NCBI GenBank assembly: GCA_910588125.1
Contig: CAJUPI010000007.1
Location: 24,980-88,979 of the forward strand
DNA from: an uncultured Lachnospiraceae bacterium
GTDB taxonomy: Bacteria > Bacillota > Clostridia > Lachnospirales > Lachnospiraceae
Length of the DNA stretch: 64,000 bases
Reading direction: 5' to 3'
Each line of letters opens with the position of its first letter. Position 1 is the stretch's first letter. Below are positions 1 through 7,847 of the stretch, in pieces. Both the position numbers and the translations under genes were made by a program. A model generated the notes under the pieces. That model had not been told where the DNA came from. It was given only the letters and a program-made list of their open reading frames with translations, and did not search any database.

Positions 1-147
1 TCTCCCTTTGCCGCGCTTCTGCACAGCAATAAGGAATGGGTTCCCACCAAATACGTATATTCCTACACTCTGCCGATGGTACTTATCGAACTCGTACTGA
101 TGTTAATCATCGGAATCCCGGTAGCTACCATTCTGTGCGGCGCCTGA
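1..147 (+). CDS. SLC13/DASS-family anion transporter, C-terminal fragment
   Basis: The last 48 codons of a gene that begins before the window, in frame from base 1 to a TGA at 145-147. The peptide starts SPFAALLHSNKEW and ends in a hydrophobic helix (VLIELVLMLIIGIPVATIL). It matches, almost residue for residue, the C-terminus of the full-length SLC13-type transporter at 32208-33683 (SPFAAMIHGNKEW, then a helix ending GIPIATALIH). It is therefore a paralogue of that divalent-anion:Na+ symporter family protein and sits just upstream of the first sulfotransferase locus, as the other copy sits beside the second. Only the tail is visible, so completeness and substrate cannot be judged. Confidence 0.85.
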   Translation, partial: SPFAALLHSNKEWVPTKYVYSYTLPMVLIELVLMLIIGIPVATILCGA

Positions 148-158
148 TTCTAAAAAAT

Positions 159-195
159 ATCCGGCAAAGTGCATTTTCACCGCACTTTGCCGGAT
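159..195. terminator. Hairpin downstream of the SLC13 fragment
   Basis: A perfect 14-bp inverted repeat (159-172 pairs with 182-195, arms ATCCGGCAAAGTGC and GCACTTTGCCGGAT) with a 9-nt loop. It lies 11 bases after the transporter stop codon. The run of six A just upstream (152-157) would be a U-tract for minus-strand transcription; on the plus strand there is no clear T-run, so plus-strand termination would be weaker or use the stem alone. Confidence 0.65.
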
Positions 196-272
196 ACTTG
201 ACAGTATTACGATGAATAATACTCTTTGCTTTCCGCAAATAAAAATAAATTTTTCACAAATCCCGAATTTTC

Positions 273-314
273 TTAACATATTTTATAGAATATTTTGCCA
301 AAAAACGTTATAAT
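273..314 (+). promoter_or_regulatory. trxB promoter with Crp/Fnr-type box
   Basis: A consensus -10 (TATAAT, 309-314) lies upstream of trxB with no recognisable -35. Instead a 14-bp palindromic box, TTAACATATTTTAT, occupies 273-286, exactly 22 nt before the -10. With transcription starting about 7 nt after the -10, its centre is at about -41.5, the class II activator position of Crp/Fnr proteins. The box differs by one base from TTAACATATGTTAT in front of the SLC13/ASST operon at 33750-33763, which has the same 22-nt spacing to its -10. Confidence 0.65.
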
Positions 315-349
315 AACGGAATAAGACAAAATGGAGGAGGTCGATTACA

Positions 350-1270
350 ATGGCACAATACGATCTGATTATCATCGGAGCCGGACCTGCCGGCATGACT
401 GCCGCAATCTACGGAGCACGGGCAGACATGAATGTCCTGATGCTCGATAAGCTGGCGCCCGGCGGGCAGATCATCAACACAAATGAAATCCAGAACTATA
501 CTGGTGTTGGCACCATCAATGGCGCTGAACTCGCTTATCAGATGTTTGAACACACCCAGCAGTTTGACACCATCACCTTTGACTATGCCACGGTCAAGGA
601 GGTTGTCGACAATGGAAAGGAAAAAGTGGTTCGCTGTGAGGAGGATGACAAGGAATTCACCGCCAGCTCTGTGATTCTTGCCACTGGCACCCGTCCCAGA
701 TGCCTGCATGTCACCGGAGAAGACAAGTTCCGCGGCAACGGCATTAGCTGGTGCGCTATCTGTGACGGGGCTCAGTATCGGGACAAAGATGTGGTTGTCA
801 TCGGCGGCGGCAACTCGGCAGTAGAGGAATCCATTTTCCTGGCCGGTATCGTTAAATCTCTGACCATCGTCACCATGTTTGATCTGACTGCCGATCCCAT
901 CGCCTGTGATAAATTGCGGGCTATGGACAAGGTAAGCATTTATCCCTACCAGGATATCCTGGAGTTTGTCGGGGATACCCGCCTGGAAGGAGTCCGTTTC
1001 CGCTCCACCAAGACCGGGGAGGAGAAAACTGTAAATTGCGACGGTGTATTTGAGTACATTGGACTGACTCCCACCACCGAGTGCTTTAAAGATTTAGGCG
1101 TATTGAATCAGATGGGTTATGTGGAAGTCAACGATCGTATGGTAACCAAGGTTCCGGGTATTTTCGGTGCCGGCGATTGTGTCACTAAAAATCTGCGCCA
1201 GGTGATCACTGCCTGTGCGGATGGCGCTATTGCTGCTCAGGAAGCATCCCACTATGTCAAGAATCTTTAA
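350..1270 (+). CDS. trxB: Thioredoxin reductase-like flavoprotein (atypical)
   Basis: A 306-residue two-domain FAD-dependent disulfide reductase. The FAD-binding GAGPAG is at residues 10-15, the redox pair CAIC at 135-138 inside WCAICDGA, a second dinucleotide loop GGGNSA at 152-157, and the C-terminal FAD motif GIFGAGDC near 270-277. It should pass electrons to the thioredoxin encoded 142 bp downstream. The usual NADPH 2'-phosphate motif HRRxxxRA is absent: after TIV the sequence is TMFDLTADPIACDKLRA. The electron donor may therefore not be NADPH; ferredoxin- or NADH-linked members of this family are known in clostridia. A strong RBS (GGAGGAGG) precedes the ATG. Function as a Trx reductase is likely, donor unknown. 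Confidence 0.85.
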   Translation: MAQYDLIIIGAGPAGMTAAIYGARADMNVLMLDKLAPGGQIINTNEIQNYTGVGTINGAELAYQMFEHTQQFDTITFDYATVKEVVDNGKEKVVRCEEDDKEFTASSVILATGTRPRCLHVTGEDKFRGNGISWCAICDGAQYRDKDVVVIGGGNSAVEESIFLAGIVKSLTIVTMFDLTADPIACDKLRAMDKVSIYPYQDILEFVGDTRLEGVRFRSTKTGEEKTVNCDGVFEYIGLTPTTECFKDLGVLNQMGYVEVNDRMVTKVPGIFGAGDCVTKNLRQVITACADGAIAAQEASHYVKNL

Positions 1271-1411
1271 CTTAACATCGTTCCAAAATACTATCACCAA
1301 ACAGAAATGATTATCAGGATTTGTCATGAGAGGCATTGTCTTTTATTCATTGCCCAGGTACATCAACATTTCTCTCATGACTAATCCATAATATATAAAA
1401 GGAGGTACAAC

Positions 1412-1723
1412 ATGTTAAAAGAAGTAAACAGTACAGAATTCAAGGAGCTGGCCGGCAAGGGCCTCGTACTCGCCGACTTCTTTTCCACCACCTGCGGCCC
1501 CTGCAAAATGTTGGGCTTTGTTTTGAAGGATGTGGAAAAGGAGTTTGGCGATGATCTCACCATTTTAAAGGTAGATTTCGATCAGAACAAAGAACTGACC
1601 GCCGAATATGGAGTAGCTGGCTATCCTACCCTGATTCTTTTAAAGGACGGCACAGAAGTAAAGCGTCTGCAAGGCCTGCAGCAAAAACCAGTTATTGTCA
1701 AAATGGTCAAGGAAAATATCTGA
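1412..1723 (+). CDS. trxA: Thioredoxin
   Basis: A 103-residue single-domain thioredoxin with CGPC at residues 28-31 and the cis-proline loop VAGYPT at 68-73 (Pro72). The tryptophan that normally precedes the active site (WCGPC) is replaced by threonine (TTCGPC), which is seen in divergent thioredoxins with dedicated reductases. AAAGGAGG ends 7 nt before the ATG. It lies between trxB and an aryl-sulfate sulfotransferase gene on the same strand, so the three are probably cotranscribed. A role in keeping the sulfotransferase or a partner reduced is an inference from position. A 9-bp inverted repeat (1324-1332 with 1372-1380) lies in the gap before it; its role is unclear. Confidence 0.9.
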   Translation: MLKEVNSTEFKELAGKGLVLADFFSTTCGPCKMLGFVLKDVEKEFGDDLTILKVDFDQNKELTAEYGVAGYPTLILLKDGTEVKRLQGLQQKPVIVKMVKENI

Positions 1724-1784
1724 TGATCCCTTACAGTTGCACTGGTATTTGACAAATTATAATGTATAATGGAGGAAACAACCC

Positions 1785-3662
1785 ATGAGTGTTAAATATA
1801 TCTATGAAAAACATCTGATCGACCGCCAGGCGGAAGCTGAGGAAGCAATGTTAAAGGAATTCGAGGCTGGCAATTACACCATCCAGAATCCGTTAGTAAA
1901 ATATAACCTGTATGAGGTCAGCCCTTTAAGCGCCGTGATCTGCTTCGAGACCAAGACCGAGACTCCGGTTACGGTTACCGTGCTGGGCAAGACCAAAGAG
2001 GCCAACATTGGCCACACCTTCCCCAAAGCAAAGAAGCATGTGCTTCCGGTTGTGGGACTGTACTCCAATTACGCCAATAAAGTAGAGATCCGCGCATACC
2101 GCGGTGAGTCCAGCGTAATTACCATTGATGTGCCGGACGTATACGATGGCGAGAATCCGATCTACCATATGCATACTACCCCGGAGTATCTTCAGGACAA
2201 CGTAATCATGGTATCTCCGGCCGGACTTCAGCTTTCCTCTGCCTTTGACTATGCAGGCGATGCCCGTTGGCATATGAATGTGGCCTGTGTATTTGATATC
2301 AAGCGCCTGAGAAATGGTAACTTAATCATGGGTACTCATCGTCTTTTGAAGATGCCATACTATATGTCCGGACTTTATGAGATCAGCCCCTGCGGTAAGG
2401 TTTACAAAGAGTTCCGCCTGCCTGGTGGCTACCATCACGACGAGTTTGAAATGGAAGACGGCAATCTGCTGGTATTGACCGATGATCTAGAGAGCGAGAC
2501 CGTAGAGGATATGTGCGTCCTGATCGATCGCAACACCGGTGAGATCTTAAAGACCTGGGATTACAAGAAATTCCTCAACCCCGAGACCGTGAGCCATTCC
2601 GGAAGCTGGTCTGAGGAAGACTGGTTCCACAATAATGCTGTCTGGTATGACAAGCACACCAATTCGCTGACCTTCTCCGGCCGTCATATCGATTCCATGG
2701 TAAACATTGATTTTGACAGTGGAGAGCTGAACTGGATCATCGGTGATCCGGCTGGCTGGCCTCAGGATATGGTAGACAAATATTTCTTTAAGCCGGTTGG
2801 CAGCAACTTTGGCTGGCAGTATGAACAGCATGCTAACGTAATCACCCCCAATGGCGATGTAATGTGTTTCGATAATCATCACTATGGCTGCAAGCAGGTA
2901 GATCGGGAAACCAAGAACCTGGCTGCCAAGGATAATTACTCCAGAGGTGTCCGTTATCGCATCAACACGGAAGATATGACGATCGAGCAGGTATGGGAAT
3001 ACGGAAAAGACCGCGGCGCTGAGTTCTTCTCGCCCTATATCTGTAACGTAGAGTATTACAACGAAGGCCATTATATGGTTCACTCCGGTGGTATTGCTTA
3101 TGACAAGGACGGGAATCCCTCTGAGGCTCTGGGCGCATTTGTCAAAGATGTAGGCGGTACCTGCCGCAGTATCACCGTTGAAGTCTGTGATGGCAAAGTA
3201 ATGCTGGATCTGGAAGTTCCCGGCAACTACTATCGCGCCGAAAAGCTGAAACTGTACAGCGACGGTATCAACCTGGAGCTGGGTAAGGGCCAGGTCCTGG
3301 GCAAGATGGGCCACACCAAGGAATTCGACACTGAGATTCCGATGGAGAATTCCGGTGAGATGCTTCCGGATAGCTGCAATGCCAGAATCGAGGAAGAGAT
3401 CGACCGTTTCACCTTCTTCTCCCGCTTCGAAAAAGGCCAGATGGTCATGATGCTCTTAGAGCAGGGTGAGGAAGTTCACAGATATTACATCTCCACCACC
3501 GCTGTTGCTTACCTGGCCATGTGCTGCGGAACCTTCCTGGATTCTGATGAGCGCAACACCAGAACCAGCGTCAACAAAGCTGGATTAAAGGGCGTCTATG
3601 ATGTGAGAGTCATCGTCGATGACAAGAAATATGAGACTGGTGTGAAGATTACCTGCGAATAA
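1785..3662 (+). CDS. Aryl-sulfate sulfotransferase (ASST), cytosolic type, copy 1
   Basis: A 625-residue protein of the Arylsulfotrans family, whose members move a sulfate group from one phenolic sulfate ester to another phenol without PAPS. An N-terminal beta domain (about residues 35-115) precedes a propeller-type catalytic domain. Visible family motifs are HHDEFEMEDGN (217-227), DWFHNNAVWYD (279-289), EQHAN (347-351), SRGVRYRI (387-394) with MTIEQVWEYGKDRG, and YMVHSGG (430-436). His349, Asn351, Arg388 and His433 are my best match to the catalytic His/Asn/Arg set of the E. coli enzyme, in which a histidine is transiently sulfated. There is no signal peptide, unlike the periplasmic Gram-negative enzymes. 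Paralogue of 30271-32139. GGAGG precedes the ATG; a possible weak promoter (TTGCAC 1737, TATAAT 1758) lies in the gap. Confidence 0.85.
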   Translation: MSVKYIYEKHLIDRQAEAEEAMLKEFEAGNYTIQNPLVKYNLYEVSPLSAVICFETKTETPVTVTVLGKTKEANIGHTFPKAKKHVLPVVGLYSNYANKVEIRAYRGESSVITIDVPDVYDGENPIYHMHTTPEYLQDNVIMVSPAGLQLSSAFDYAGDARWHMNVACVFDIKRLRNGNLIMGTHRLLKMPYYMSGLYEISPCGKVYKEFRLPGGYHHDEFEMEDGNLLVLTDDLESETVEDMCVLIDRNTGEILKTWDYKKFLNPETVSHSGSWSEEDWFHNNAVWYDKHTNSLTFSGRHIDSMVNIDFDSGELNWIIGDPAGWPQDMVDKYFFKPVGSNFGWQYEQHANVITPNGDVMCFDNHHYGCKQVDRETKNLAAKDNYSRGVRYRINTEDMTIEQVWEYGKDRGAEFFSPYICNVEYYNEGHYMVHSGGIAYDKDGNPSEALGAFVKDVGGTCRSITVEVCDGKVMLDLEVPGNYYRAEKLKLYSDGINLELGKGQVLGKMGHTKEFDTEIPMENSGEMLPDSCNARIEEEIDRFTFFSRFEKGQMVMMLLEQGEEVHRYYISTTAVAYLAMCCGTFLDSDERNTRTSVNKAGLKGVYDVRVIVDDKKYETGVKITCE

Positions 3663-3687
3663 TCTATAAAAGCCTTCATGTGTTTGA

Positions 3688-3787
3688 GGGTGTTGCAAAA
3701 TAAGTCACCCGTCATTTCTCTATCCTGTGTTCGTGAACAGCCGGACACTGGATAAGAGAAATGACGGGTGATTTATTTTGCAACGCC
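3688..3787. repeat. Long hairpin repeat, family A, copy 1 (likely bidirectional terminator)
   Basis: An imperfect inverted repeat of about 38 bp per arm. The left arm begins GGGTGTTGCAAAATAAGTC and the right arm ends GATTTATTTTGCAACGCC. The apex carries TGTTCGTGAACA followed by GCCGGACAC. It lies between two convergent genes, where it probably terminates both. The arm ends and the apex recur in inverted orientation at 60279-60457, and the arm ends recur at 7682-7842, so it is a dispersed element and not a unique terminator. Confidence 0.8.
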
Positions 3788-3801
3788 TTCTTTCTCCATT
3801 C

Positions 3802-4785
3802 TTATTTCTTCTCTTCAGGCAAAGCCGGGGTATATTCCCTCTCCATCTTACAAATTCTTTCATACAGCCAGTCATTAACCGGCACCTGCAAGCCATGCCT
3901 GGCAGCCATTTTTTTCACCGTTCCCGAAAACATTTCCACCTCTGACAAGCGATGTGCGATGCCATCCTGCCGCATAGAAGGCATCCCCTCGGGCGACAAA
4001 GTTTTCAGAAGCTCAATATATTCCTCCATATCCTTTTCAGTCAACTGCACGCCTTTAGCGTTTGCCAGGCATATCACCTCTCTCATAGCTCCGATCATAG
4101 TATCGTATGCCTCTCCTGCCGCCAGAGCGCCGCCGTAATTCGTCTCATAAGCCATACAAGTCTGATTGACTCCCACATTCAACATGAATTTCCCCCATAA
4201 GCGATATCGGATGTCCGCTTCCACCACATAAGGGATCCCTGCCCGGTCAAGAAAATCTTCCAAAGCCTGCAGACGCTCCTGCTGAGCAATCTCCTGCTCC
4301 TTTTCTGTCCCTCCTTCGCCGGAAGCATTCTCTTTTAGGATCCCGATCCGAAGCTCTCCAAACCGGGAATAATTAAGAACACCTCCAAACTTCACCGCAT
4401 CCATTCCCTGCGCAATACAACAAATCACCTTTTCTCTGCCAAACCGCTCTCCGATGATCTCCTCGCTGCTAATGCCATTTAATACTGAGATAATCGTGGT
4501 ATCCGGCCCCACGCATGGCGCCATCACATCCAGTGCTGCCAAAAGCCCTGTCCCTTTCACCGCCACAATCACCAGATCCACTGGTTCCATCTCCTTATTC
4601 TCCCGGATGGCAAAATGTCTGGTATCCCCATTTACCACAAAACCCATCTGCTGATAGCGCCGGGTTCTCTCCTCATCCGCTACAAAGCAAACTACCTCTA
4701 TTCCCAGTCTTTCAGCAATCCGCTCCCCATACATCATCCCCAAGGCTCCCATTCCCACAATCGCCGCCTGCGTCCATTGTCTCAT
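3802..4785 (-). CDS. Ketopantoate reductase family (ApbA/PanE-like) NADP-dependent reductase
   Basis: A 327-residue protein with the N-terminal Rossmann motif GMGALG (residues 11-16) and the C-terminal helical domain of the 2-dehydropantoate 2-reductase family (LWGKFMLNVGVNQTCM, about 200-215). The family reduces 2-dehydropantoate to pantoate with NADPH for coenzyme A synthesis, but many clostridial paralogues act on other 2-oxoacids and no pantothenate genes are nearby. An RBS (AAGGAGAG) precedes the ATG. It is the last gene of a minus-strand run and ends against the hairpin at 3688-3787, convergent with the sulfotransferase. The family call is firm; the substrate is not. Confidence 0.85.
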   Translation of the reverse strand: MRQWTQAAIVGMGALGMMYGERIAERLGIEVVCFVADEERTRRYQQMGFVVNGDTRHFAIRENKEMEPVDLVIVAVKGTGLLAALDVMAPCVGPDTTIISVLNGISSEEIIGERFGREKVICCIAQGMDAVKFGGVLNYSRFGELRIGILKENASGEGGTEKEQEIAQQERLQALEDFLDRAGIPYVVEADIRYRLWGKFMLNVGVNQTCMAYETNYGGALAAGEAYDTMIGAMREVICLANAKGVQLTEKDMEEYIELLKTLSPEGMPSMRQDGIAHRLSEVEMFSGTVKKMAARHGLQVPVNDWLYERICKMEREYTPALPEEKK

Positions 4786-4836
4786 ACCGTTCTCTCTCCT
4801 TCTCTTCTGGTTTTCCCCGGCAAATCCGTAAATTTC

Positions 4837-5358
4837 TTATATCCGAACCGCCACATACCGTTCATGGGGCATATCTATCCCGCGATAATGCTTAACCCAG
4901 GTATCCACCTTAACCATGCCATTTCTGACAGCCACTTTTTTAGAAGCAATATTAGTATCGCGAATTATTGAACAGACCTCCCTGGCATCCAATACCTCAA
5001 AAGCATAATCCTTACACGCTTTCGCCGCTTCCGTTGCATACCCCTTATGCCAGAAGGCCCGCTGAAAAAGATAGCCGATTTCCAGCATCTCCCTCTCCTT
5101 CCATGGCTGCATAGTCAGGCCGCACTGTCCTATCATCTCTCCTGTTTCTTTTAATACCACAGCCCATAATCCAAAGCCCCATCTCTGATAGCGGGAGAGC
5201 TGCCGGCCAAGCCATTCCTTTACTTCTTCATCGCCAAATGCGCCCTCATATGCATACATCGCTTTTTCGTCCTGCAGAATTTTGCAGAGGGCGGCAAAAT
5301 CTGATGGCATCATCTCTCGCAGATAGAGCCGTTCTGTCTCACATATCCTTTTTTCCAT
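4837..5358 (-). CDS. GNAT N-acetyltransferase, RimJ/RimL type
   Basis: A 173-residue acetyltransferase. It starts CETERLYLREM, the usual opening of RimJ/RimL-type GNATs, and carries the acetyl-CoA-binding region around GQCGLTMQPW and the FQRAFWHKGYATEAAKA segment (about residues 113-129). Such proteins acetylate protein N-termini or small amines; the target cannot be predicted. The gene starts inside the stop codon of the TfoX-like gene (TAATG overlap), so the two are translationally coupled, and it is followed 51 bp on by the ketopantoate reductase-like gene. Confidence 0.85.
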   Translation of the reverse strand: MEKRICETERLYLREMMPSDFAALCKILQDEKAMYAYEGAFGDEEVKEWLGRQLSRYQRWGFGLWAVVLKETGEMIGQCGLTMQPWKEREMLEIGYLFQRAFWHKGYATEAAKACKDYAFEVLDAREVCSIIRDTNIASKKVAVRNGMVKVDTWVKHYRGIDMPHERYVAVRI

Positions 5359-5612
5359 TATTTCTTTAAAAAATCACTGAACTCTTTCAGCTCTTTTTTC
5401 CTCCTCTCCGGAATGCTGTTGAATTCTATATTGCAGATCGCTCCTTCCAGGGCATATAAATGTACCAGGCAGACATTCGGATACCGTTTTTTTAATTTCA
5501 GGAAAGCCGTTTCTGCGCCCGAACGGGTCAATTCTTCTGCCGAGCCTATCCCCACAGCATCCAGCTTCTTTGCCATTTCCTTACCTATATTCATCATAGA
5601 TGTCAACTCCAT
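5358..5612 (-). CDS. TfoX C-terminal domain protein
   Basis: An 84-residue protein matching the stand-alone C-terminal domain of TfoX (Sxy). It begins with a helix-hairpin-helix-like stretch (NIGKEMAKKLDAVGIGSAEE, about residues 8-27) and contains the LVHLYALEGAI segment typical of the family. The full-length proteins regulate competence, but the isolated domain is widespread in Clostridia with no assigned role. It overlaps the downstream acetyltransferase start by one base and probably shares its message. Confidence 0.75.
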   Translation of the reverse strand: MELTSMMNIGKEMAKKLDAVGIGSAEELTRSGAETAFLKLKKRYPNVCLVHLYALEGAICNIEFNSIPERRKKELKEFSDFLKK

Positions 5613-5692
5613 TATCGCTTTTCCTTTCCTTTTTTCTCATTGGCGCATCCCGTTAAAATCATGATGCCAGGCAAAAGCATATATAAAAATTT

Positions 5693-5956
5693 TCAATCCT
5701 CATTTTTATATAAAGTATAATAGTCCGAATCCAGGTTTTCCATCATCTGGCCAAACCATCTCTTGACATCGTCAAGCGCCCGGTTATAAATAACCGGCGC
5801 CATTTTCTCCTCGAATAGCTCCAATAACTGAAGCTGTTCAATCATCCCGATCTCCTCTCCCCGCACATCCAGATAAAAGGCTGTTATTTCATCCTTCAGC
5901 TTTTCCTTCTGTTTATCAGACAGCTTAATTTGAGATATATTTCTTCCTTTTTTCAT
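5693..5956 (-). CDS. DUF2164 family protein
   Basis: An 87-residue soluble protein. The segment RGEEIGMIEQLQLLELF (about residues 33-49) followed by IYNRALDDVKRWF is the signature of the DUF2164 family. Its function is unknown. It lies in a minus-strand series of small genes, between a flavin-reductase-like gene and the TfoX-like gene, with no overlap to either. The family call rests on recall of the motif, not on a search. Confidence 0.7.
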   Translation of the reverse strand: MKKGRNISQIKLSDKQKEKLKDEITAFYLDVRGEEIGMIEQLQLLELFEEKMAPVIYNRALDDVKRWFGQMMENLDSDYYTLYKNED

Positions 5957-6001
5957 AAAATTTTCTCCCTTTAGCGGAATTGAGACATCTTGCTTCTATT
6001 G

Positions 6002-6475
6002 TCAATGAATATTATTTCTTCTCTTTCCTGTCATATCTGTCACAGTCATTTTCAGGACCGTAGTAACTTTTATCATATCCGTATTGAACGGAAAGTCCTC
6101 TGCATGGTATTGCCTCATCAGAATTTTCAATGCCTCATATTTATCCTCGTCTTTTACTGTCTCTATCGTTCCATGACCAATCACGCTTGCATATCCCATC
6201 GTACAGCTCATCCGCTCCTCATAAAGGATAAAATTGTGATCACAATCCATCTCGAAGGTTGCCCGGTTATCCCTGGCAATCAAATCCAGCTTTTTCCCCT
6301 CCATGGCAGCATGGAAATAAAAGAAAACCTGCTCTCCCTGTACATCCAACCCAAAATTAAGAGGAACAATATAGGGGAAATCTTCGTCGTTTAAAGCGAT
6401 TCTGCAAACATCACATTTCTTGATGATCTCAATAATCTCATTAAAATCTGTAATTTCTCTGTCTTTTCTTCTCAT
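6002..6475 (-). CDS. Pyridoxamine 5'-phosphate oxidase-like (NimA/FMN-binding) protein
   Basis: A 157-residue split-barrel flavin-binding protein of the NimA-related PNPOx-like family. Typical features are CRIALNDEDFPYIVPLNFG near residues 25-43, FYFHAAMEGKKLDL near 52-65, and SVIGHGTIE near 98-106. Members bind FMN or related cofactors; some reduce nitroimidazoles, most are uncharacterised. It stands alone on the minus strand with 56-bp gaps to both neighbours in the shortest reading. Substrate unknown. Confidence 0.8.
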   Translation of the reverse strand: MRRKDREITDFNEIIEIIKKCDVCRIALNDEDFPYIVPLNFGLDVQGEQVFFYFHAAMEGKKLDLIARDNRATFEMDCDHNFILYEERMSCTMGYASVIGHGTIETVKDEDKYEALKILMRQYHAEDFPFNTDMIKVTTVLKMTVTDMTGKRRNNIH

Positions 6476-6531
6476 ATTCTTGTCTCCTTATTCGTTTATC
6501 CTCATTTTCTTCACTGCCGTTTGCCTTATCG

Positions 6532-7509
6532 CTACCTGGATTCGCTTCCGAAAAAATTTTCATAGAGGGCAATCTCATAACCGTCCTCCTCATCATTGAT
6601 AAAATATTCTCCTCCCACAATAGCAATACGGAAAGCATCCGCATATCCGTCCTCATCCATCATGCTGACGTTTATGACAGCATTGAGGGAATGATCTGTA
6701 TAGGAAATCATTTTCTCTGTCATTTGCCGTAATTTTCTTTCCGTGTCCTCGCGCTGCCGCTCTCTTTTCTGTTTCTCACTGCTTTCATAATCCACATAGA
6801 GATACAGATTCAACCTATATGGGAACTTTTTAAAAACATCCTGATATTGTATTTGCGTAAAATCTATGTTGTCCGCCAGAGAATATTGTTGTATATTATC
6901 ATACATAACCGAAGATTCCGGTACATCCCGCGAGACCGAAATCGAATATTCCCGCAAATCAAGCGTGCTGTCAGCTTCCCGAAAACCAGATATTCCCGCA
7001 ACTGTTTCATTCCAGAATTTTTCTTTATAAAATTCCTCCATCAATTCAGAAAAATATTCCTCCATGGCGTTCTCAATACTTTTTTCATTAAATTCCCAAC
7101 GGCAGTTATCAAACACAAATGTGCTGCTTTTCCCTTCCACATTTCTATAAGAAAGCGTCCATTCCTTGTATTGCTGAATAATATTTACACCATCACATTC
7201 GTCAAAATAACGGCGCTCTTTCTTTACCCCTTCGGAAAGCACAGCGTCCTTTCCAAAGCAATCCCGCAACATTTGTCTCCCCGCTTCCGTCACATCTTCC
7301 TCATAGCAAATCGTCTCGCTTCCCGGCGGCAATGCCAAAAGCAATGCCCCGGGGAACCAGGAAAACGGGAAGAACTGAGGATTTGTCAAAAAATATCCCG
7401 TAAGAAAGATTACCGCGATCACTATCCGTTCCCTTTTTTCTATTTTCTTCAAAAGTAAGAATAACAGGACACAAAAAGCCAGTATTAAGATACATAAAAA
7501 AACAACCAT
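6532..7509 (-). CDS. Unknown membrane-anchored protein
   Basis: I do not recognise this 325-residue protein. Residues 2-22 form a hydrophobic helix, and a second lies at about 29-60 (IVIAVIFLTGYFL onward, ending in ALLLALPPG). The remaining 260 residues are hydrophilic, rich in Glu, Arg, Tyr and Asn, and probably face one side of the membrane. A stretch at about residues 240-270 is strongly charged (KQKRERQREDTERKLRQ) and may be a short coiled coil. The ATG is preceded by AAAGGA at a spacing of 9-10 nt. No catalytic motif is apparent. Confidence 0.6.
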   Translation of the reverse strand: MVVFLCILILAFCVLLFLLLKKIEKRERIVIAVIFLTGYFLTNPQFFPFSWFPGALLLALPPGSETICYEEDVTEAGRQMLRDCFGKDAVLSEGVKKERRYFDECDGVNIIQQYKEWTLSYRNVEGKSSTFVFDNCRWEFNEKSIENAMEEYFSELMEEFYKEKFWNETVAGISGFREADSTLDLREYSISVSRDVPESSVMYDNIQQYSLADNIDFTQIQYQDVFKKFPYRLNLYLYVDYESSEKQKRERQREDTERKLRQMTEKMISYTDHSLNAVINVSMMDEDGYADAFRIAIVGGEYFINDEEDGYEIALYENFFGSESR

Positions 7510-7626
7510 CCATCATATCCTTTCTTTATAAAGCTTCAATATCAGAAAACATATACGATAATTTTTATTTTACCTGAAACTGCTCATAAAAGAAAGACAT
7601 ATTATGAAAAAATGAAATATCATTTC

Positions 7627-7665
7627 ATTGGTTTTCTCGGAAGGTACGCCATGGAACAAGGAGCG
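7627..7665. repeat. Repeat family B, end fragment
   Basis: About 38 bp similar to the outer end of the family B element at 29133-29412: TTTTCTC, GGTACGCCA and AAGGAGC occur in the same order with a few substitutions. No second arm is nearby, so this appears to be a relic, abutting the family A element that starts at 7682. The region 7510-7626 upstream of the unknown membrane gene otherwise holds AT-rich sequence with no feature I can support. Confidence 0.5.
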
Positions 7666-7681
7666 AGACTTAATGACATTG

Positions 7682-7842
7682 GTTGCAAAATAAGTCTTTT
7701 ACCATTCCCATTATGCGCATAGGACGTATTTTCCGGAGGATTTTTTCTTATAGGACGCAATTTCCTATAAAGCAAAAAAATCCCGTGTACGGGAACCGTC
7801 CGAACACGGGATCGGGAAATGGTAAATGACCTATTTTTCAAT
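7682..7842. repeat. Long hairpin repeat, family A, copy 2, containing the PTS operon terminator
   Basis: An imperfect inverted repeat: the left arm runs TTGCAAAATAAGTC then TTTACCATT, and the right arm reads AAATGGTAAA then GACCTATTTTTCAA. Inside is an intrinsic terminator for minus-strand transcription, 9-bp arms at 7780-7788 and 7804-7812 (ATCCCGTGT/ACACGGGAT) followed on that strand by seven T. The apex sequence GAACCGTCCGAACAC is close to GAACCGTCCAAACAC in copy 3 at about 60396. It lies directly after the last PTS operon gene. Confidence 0.75.
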
Positions 7843-7847
7843 CTCCC

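Noticed and set aside
1749-1770. TTGACA and TATAAT just upstream of ASST copy 1
   Set aside because: The spacing is only 10 nt, not compatible with a sigma-A promoter; cotranscription from the trxB promoter is more likely.
2547-3314. Long minus-strand frame opposite ASST copy 1 (255 codons)
   Set aside because: It lies entirely within the antisense of a strongly supported gene, has no RBS, and has a composition typical of a mirror frame.
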